Below, one piece after another: positions 58,374-64,000 of a stretch of 64,000 nucleotides of DNA. Source of the stretch: Stictocephala bisonia (lineage: Eukaryota; Arthropoda; Insecta; Hemiptera; Membracidae). Within the stretch, counting starts at the first letter, position 1, and every line of letters starts with the position of its first letter. Location of the stretch: the NCBI GenBank assembly GCA_035578905.1, contig JAQJVL010000741.1, positions 1 through 64,000 of the forward strand. The letters are read 5' to 3'. A program made the translations under genes and the position numbers. The notes under the pieces are model-generated. The model ran no database searches and was not told the DNA's origin. It saw only the letters and a program-made list of their open reading frames with translations.

Positions 58374-60832
58374 TTGTTAATATATGGTGGCTTGCTGTAA
58401 ATTGTTAATATATGGTGGCTTGCTGTAAATTGTTAATATAAGGTGGCTTGCTGTAAATTGTTCTTATGGTTATCTTTTGCATTTTGAAAACAAAACTTGT
58501 TTGGACTGTCTCGTGGCCACATACTTCTATGCCATAGGTTAAATCAGTCCATAATACGCCGCGATAAGAACGTTAGAATCAGAAAATTTAGGCAAGTTTT
58601 TTAATACAAAAACCCCGAAAGAAAGTTTTCGCGTGACCTTATCAACAATACAATACAAGTTTTGATATCATTCTTGATACAATTAACATGAACAGTTCTT
58701 TATTAGAACGATCAACGATCAATATATAATTGATAAATTTGACTACTGCGCTGAATCAACATATAGGTGCTGTATCTCAGCTACTTGGGGACAAAGTGTT
58801 GTGGAGATTGTAGGCGATAGATTCTATGCTCGGTCCTCATCGACGTACTAAAGAAGTCCGTGTTGGATGGTAGTCAAGGTTCAGAAGTTGTGTAGCGAAG
58901 GTAACTGAGTGTCAGACTTGTCAGTTAGCTGAAAATCGGACCAACACTCTGTGGTTCGGATTCGACGTAAAGTTGTAGGTCCCTTAGTTGCCCTAACTAT
59001 TTTTTAATAAATAGATCTTTCTGGGGAACAGTCAACCTTAGTTAGTAACAATGACTACACTCGTTCATCTACACTCATCGCAATCATTCGCCTCTTATAT
59101 TCACCCATATGTTGACGATCTTATGAATGAATGATGGCTGCATAATCGATAAAAAATTATAGCTGTTTGTTAATTTTAATTACTAAACACAATTGGAAAG
59201 TTTTTATCTACACGTAGTTGATGTTCCATTAGAAGCAAATAGTGCACCGTTCCGCCATCGTACGTTCAGAGAGAAATGTAAACAATAATGGTGCGTTGAG
59301 TTCTAGTTTAGTGTAATAGCCAAGCTTCTCTCAAGGGAGTAATGATATACAACTTAGCAAGTCTTTTGAGATGTTCAATTAAGATAATTTCAATTTCAGT
59401 AGTATTAATTACAAGTTCCTAAATAACCCTGGAGAATGGAGGTAATTCCAAATAAAGATTGGATTGGTTGTACTGACAGTCTGGCTCAATTCTAAAACTG
59501 TTCACTTATTTCCGATAACAGTACATTTTAAAATGTTGTTCACAAGTAGATATGCTTGTAAATGATTTACCATAGCTGTAAGAAGCTATGGTGTACCAGA
59601 GAAACTACAAAATTAACATATTAAAAATAAATAGTGGTTGTTTTGGGGGTATTGGAAATTGCAAATTTTTCTTGAAAACTGATGACTGAGCTTTGCTTTA
59701 CAGAATGTGGAATTGCTCTATTAAAATAACAATAAAAATTGATACAAAAATATAATGGGTGTTTGGAATACGTTTTATTATATAAAAATTTACTCTAACC
59801 GTACTAAATTGTAAATAATATTTTTTTTATTATTCATGTTATTATGAAAAAAAGCGGACATGATGTTTTCGACCAGTGTTGATTTTTATTTATTTTCACT
59901 TCCATACATCTTACGATGCATAATATATCTGTAATTGAAATTGCAATTAATGAAATAAACATAAATCTTATCAGGCCCTCTTTTCAAAGTATATTAATTT
60001 AAAATGTAATAATTGCAATTCAACGTTGGGATTAAATAGCATTCTTTTTACGTTATTATTTTACCGCGTTATACGAGTATTTAAGTTAAATTTTGATAAA
60101 ATTTCACAACATCGTTAAATATAAATTATTTACAACTTTCAAACTCAAAATTAGTTTTTTTTTTCATAAAAGTGGTGTTAATATGTAACATATAATTTTT
60201 TTTATAATTAATTATTTTGGTGTGTGATTTGTACACAGTCCAATACTGGAGTGAATAGGCCTACAATACATTATAGAATGCATATACACATTATTCCTTA
60301 TCCATTCTATACCAGTTACATTTGTATACTTTAATAACTATAATGATGGATTAAGAAATAATTATAAGAGACTTGACTAAAACAAGGTAAGAAAAGGACT
60401 AAAACTAAACTTATCAGTTTTAAAAAACTATCACAAAATGAAATTGCAGTTTAACGAACCCTAGTGCAAATAAATAATATTGCATGACTTATCCTAAACG
60501 TATATTCTACGATACAAATGTATTCATAACAAATAGACAGGACAAGAAGGTGTATCACAAATCGGGCCAATTAAAATTTTATTATATAACGTAAATTAAA
60601 AAGTAATAACAAATATTGATTTCTATGGGAATTTGGTACATATTTGTACATCACAAGCCACTATCACTTTAAATAAGTTTGAAATACAGATAAAGGTCAA
60701 ATTATCACAAAGCCTATGTTCTGTTTTGGCAAATACTGAGGTACTTAAATTGTTATGTTTCCTACAATACGATGGTTGATAAAACATTCTTAAGGAGAGA
60801 TAAGCACGGTCGGTGATATTGATTATCTGATT
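58374..60832. other. Right flank of Helitron copy 2, no gene seen
   Basis: Three 28-bp units follow to about 58462, with variants different from copy 1. The dispersed repeat recurs inverted at 58857-59128. The remainder matches 47019-49382 with substitutions and indels, denser toward the right. Confidence 0.5.
58857..59128 (-). repeat. Dispersed repeat, inverted, copy 2
   Basis: Equivalent of 47425-47700. Confidence 0.7.
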
Positions 60833-61296
60833 GCTTGGTTGGTGAATAGTTTGGAAACAGAGTTTGAAGGTAACTGAATTGTCTACTAATTGTCAATAAC
60901 CGATTCTATCGTGTTACGCACTAACAGTTGTTACATAATTTAAAACATCTTTATACATAACAGAAATGGATGGTTCAATTCATTTTTGTAAATTCATTAT
61001 TTTTTTACATTAACGTAGGTATTAAACGTTTATCGACACGAACATTAATAATGTGTTGCATTTTTAGGCAGTCTTTACCTCTAACTTATTTGAGATAATG
61101 TCAGACATAGTTTACTACTGCATTAGATATTACATAATAGTAAAATACTTAATGTGTAAATATTCTGGTTTTCGATGCAATAAAATTTACGAATAGTGAA
61201 TAATAATATTCAACAGAATAATATAATTGTGAATAGAGTCTAACTATTCGAGTTGATGACTTCTTACTTTTGTTGTAATCATCTTTTATTACGTAA
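60833..61296. other. Unique AT-rich spacer before the 87-bp satellite
   Basis: No gene or repeat is recognised. It is the first sequence beyond the duplicated block. Confidence 0.4.
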
Positions 61297-64000
61297 AATT
61301 ATATCTAACGTGTTTACCAAACAAGAAGACAGCCATGTGGTTATTCGTTAAATATGTCAGACTGTGTAGCTTATAACCAAAGGAATAATATCTAACGTGT
61401 TTACCAAACAAGAAGACAGCCATGTGGTTATTCGTTAAATATGTCAGACTGTGTAGCTTATAACCAAAGGAATGATATCTAACGTGTTTACCAAACAAGA
61501 AGACAGCCATGTGGTTATTCGTTAAATATGTCAGACTGTGTAGCTTATAACCAAAGGAATAATATCTAACGTGTTTACCAAACAAGAAGACAGCCATGTG
61601 GTTATTCGTTAAATATGTCAGACTGTGTAGCTTATAACCAAAGGAATGATATCTAACGTGTTTACCAAACAAGAAGACAGCCATGTGGTTATTCGTTAAA
61701 TATGTCAGACTGTGTAGCTTATAACCAAAGGAATGATATCTAACGTGTTTACCAAACAAGAAGACAGCCATGTGGTTATTCGTTAAATATGTCAGACTGT
61801 GTAGCTTATAACCAAAGGAATGATATCTAACGTGTTTACCAAACAAGAAGACAGCCATGTGGTTATTCGTTAAATATGTCAGACTGTGTAGCTTATAACC
61901 AAAGGAATAATATCTAACGTGTTTACCAAACAAGAAGACAGCCATGTGGTTATTCGTTAAATATGTCAGACTGTGTAGCTTATAACCAAAGGAATGATAT
62001 CTAACGTGTTTACCAAACAAGAAGACAGCCATGTGGTTATTCGTTAAATATGTCAGACTGTGTAGCTTATAACCAAAGGAATGATATCTAACGTGTTTAC
62101 CAAACAAGAAGACAGCCATGTGGTTATTCGTTAAATATGTCAGACTGTGTAGCTTATAACCAAAGGAATGATATCTAACGTGTTTACCAAACAAGAAGAC
62201 AGCCATGTGGTTATTCGTTAAATATGTCAGACTGTGTAGCTTATAACCAAAGGAATAATATCTAACGTGTTTACCAAACAAGAAGACAGCCATGTGGTTA
62301 TTCGTTAAATATGTCAGACTGTGTAGCTTATAACCAAAGGAATGATATCTAACGTGTTTACCAAACAAGAAGACAGCCATGTGGTTATTCGTTAAATATG
62401 TCAGACTGTGTAGCTTATAACCAAAGGAATAATATCTAACGTGTTTACCAAACAAGAAGACAGCCATGTGGTTATTCGTTAAATATGTCAGACTGTGTAG
62501 CTTATAACCAAAGGAATGATATCTAACGTGTTTACCAAACAAGAAGACAGCCATGTGGTTATTCGTTAAATATGTCATACTGTGTAGCTTATAACCAAAG
62601 GAATGATATCTAACGTGTTTACCAAACAAGAAGACAGCCATGTGGTTATTCGTTAAATATGTCAGACTGTGTAGCTTATAACCAAAGGAATAATATCTAA
62701 CGTGTTTACCAAACAAGAAGACAGCCATGTGGTTATTCGTTAAATATGTCAGACTGTGTACCTTATAACCAAAGGAATGATACTGTATCTAACGTGTTTA
62801 CCAAACAAGAAGACAGCCATGTGGTTATTCGTTAAATATGTCAGACTGTGTAGCTTATAACCAAAGGAATGATATCTAACGTGTTTACCAAACAAGAAGA
62901 CAGCCATGTGGTTATTCGTTAAATATGTCATACTGTGTAGCTTATAACCAAAGGAATGATATCTAACGTGTTTACCAAACAAGAAGACAGCCATGTGGTT
63001 ATTCGTTAAATATGTCAGACTGTGTAGCTTATAACCAAAGGAATGATATCTAACGTGTTTACCAAACAAGAAGACAGCCATGTGGTTATTCGTTAAATAT
63101 GTCATACTGTGTAGCTTATAACCAAAGGAATGATACTGTATCTAACGTGTTTACCAAACAAGAAGACAACCATGTGGTTATTCGTTAAATATGTCAGACT
63201 GTGTAGCTTATGACCAAAGGAATGATATCTAACGTGTTTACCAAACAAGAAGACAGCCATGTGGTTATTCGTTAAATATGTCAGACTTATAACCAAAGGA
63301 ATGATATCTAACGTGTTTACCAAACAAGAAGACAGCCACGTGGTTATTCGTTAAATATGTCAGACTGTGTAGCTTATAACCAAAGGAATGATATCTAACG
63401 TGTTTACCAAACAAGAAGACAGCCATGTGGTTATTCGTTAAATATGTCAGACTGTGTAGCTTATAACCAAAGGAATGATATCTAACGTGTTTACCAAACA
63501 AGAAGACAGCCATGTGGTTATTCGTTAAATATGTCAGACTGTGTAGCTTATAACCAAAGGAATGATATCTAACGTGTTTACCAAACAAGAAGACAGCCAT
63601 GTGGTTATTCGTTAAATATGTCAGACTGTGTAGCTTATAACCAAAGGAATGATATATAACGTGTTTACCAAACAAGAAGACAGCCACGTGGTTATTCGTT
63701 AAATATGTCAGACTGTGTAGCTTATAACCAAAGGAATGATATCTAACGTGTTTACCAAACAAGAAGACAACCATGTGGTTATTCGTTAAATATGTCAGAC
63801 TGTGTAGCTTATAACCAAAGGAATGATATCTAACGTGTTTACCAAACAAGAAGACAGCCATGTGGTTATTCGTTAAATATGTCAGACTGTGTAGCTTATA
63901 ACCAAAGGAATGATATCTAACGTGTTTACCAAACAAGAAGACAGCCATGTGGTTATTCGTTAAATATGTCAGACTGTGTAGCTTATAACCAAAGGAATGA
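61297..64000. repeat. 87-bp satellite, ~31 units, continues past window
   Basis: The unit is AATGATATCTAACGTGTTTA, CCAAACAAGAAGACAGCCAT, GTGGTTATTCGTTAAATATG, TCAGACTGTGTAGCTTATAA and CCAAAGG. Units are 97-100% alike. Marked variants are AATAAT for AATGAT, a GATACTGTATC 5-bp insertion (about 62780 and 63133), and an 11-bp deletion near 63287. The long minus-strand open frame (MAVFLFGKHVRYHSFGYK..) exists because 87 is divisible by 3; it has no start or stop context of a gene. Confidence 0.97.

Larger units (their letters stand above)
49483..60832. repeat. Large duplicated segment, copy 2 (starts at gap)
   Basis: This is the partner of 38039-49382 and starts at the first base after the gap. 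Its last shared bases (GATTATCTGATT, ending 60832) equal the last bases before the gap. Beyond 60832 the sequence continues uniquely. Confidence 0.95.

Noticed and set aside
61289..63948. Minus-strand frame MAVFLFGKHVRYHSFGYK repeated many times
   Set aside because: 87 is divisible by 3, so the satellite reads through; no gene features.

Overview
This window looks like a eukaryotic, very probably insect, nuclear scaffold. It is AT-rich, contains a split gene with GT-AG introns, and is dominated by Helitrons, LINE fragments and satellite or minisatellite arrays. Nothing looks bacterial. The order cannot be fixed from sequence alone; a hemipteran is only a guess. There is one 100-N assembly gap (49383-49482).

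Layout. 216-2154 is a non-autonomous Helitron. 3971-8608 is a roughly 4.6 kb minisatellite of about 128 units of 36 bp; its G-rich strand carries four closely spaced GGG runs per unit. 10226-21121 holds the one clear host gene, an ornithine decarboxylase-like (ODC) gene on the + strand. Five coding exons were reconstructed, and their frames join exactly; the first coding exon, encoding roughly 35 N-terminal residues, was not found. Its introns hold a 5'-truncated LINE, a second LINE remnant, a possible MITE, and 27-bp, 17-bp and (GT)n arrays; a 22-bp array follows the last exon.

21.1-38 kb has no recognisable gene. It holds a fold-back element with hammerhead-like arms (23889-24132) and three unrelated satellites of 96 bp (26571-30030), 94 bp (32829-34058) and 107 bp (34447-36204). 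The last is interrupted by a retroposon-like insert. A decayed minus-strand LINE reverse transcriptase lies at 37190-37625.

38039-60832 holds the same roughly 11.35 kb segment twice, on either side of the gap. Each copy carries a roughly 7.0 kb Helitron encoding an OTU-type protease domain, a Rep (HUH) nuclease and a PIF1-like helicase. Both copies carry the same frameshifts and stop codons. The segment that ends at the gap is the same one that starts after it, so unmerged overlapping contigs (false duplication) is the simplest reading. 61297-64000 is an 87-bp satellite running off the window.

No new multi-gene system is evident. The observations most worth checking are the G-quadruplex-capable minisatellite, the divergent ODC paralogue, the dovetail duplication whose two copies appear identical only inside the Helitron, and the fold-back element with hammerhead-like motifs.
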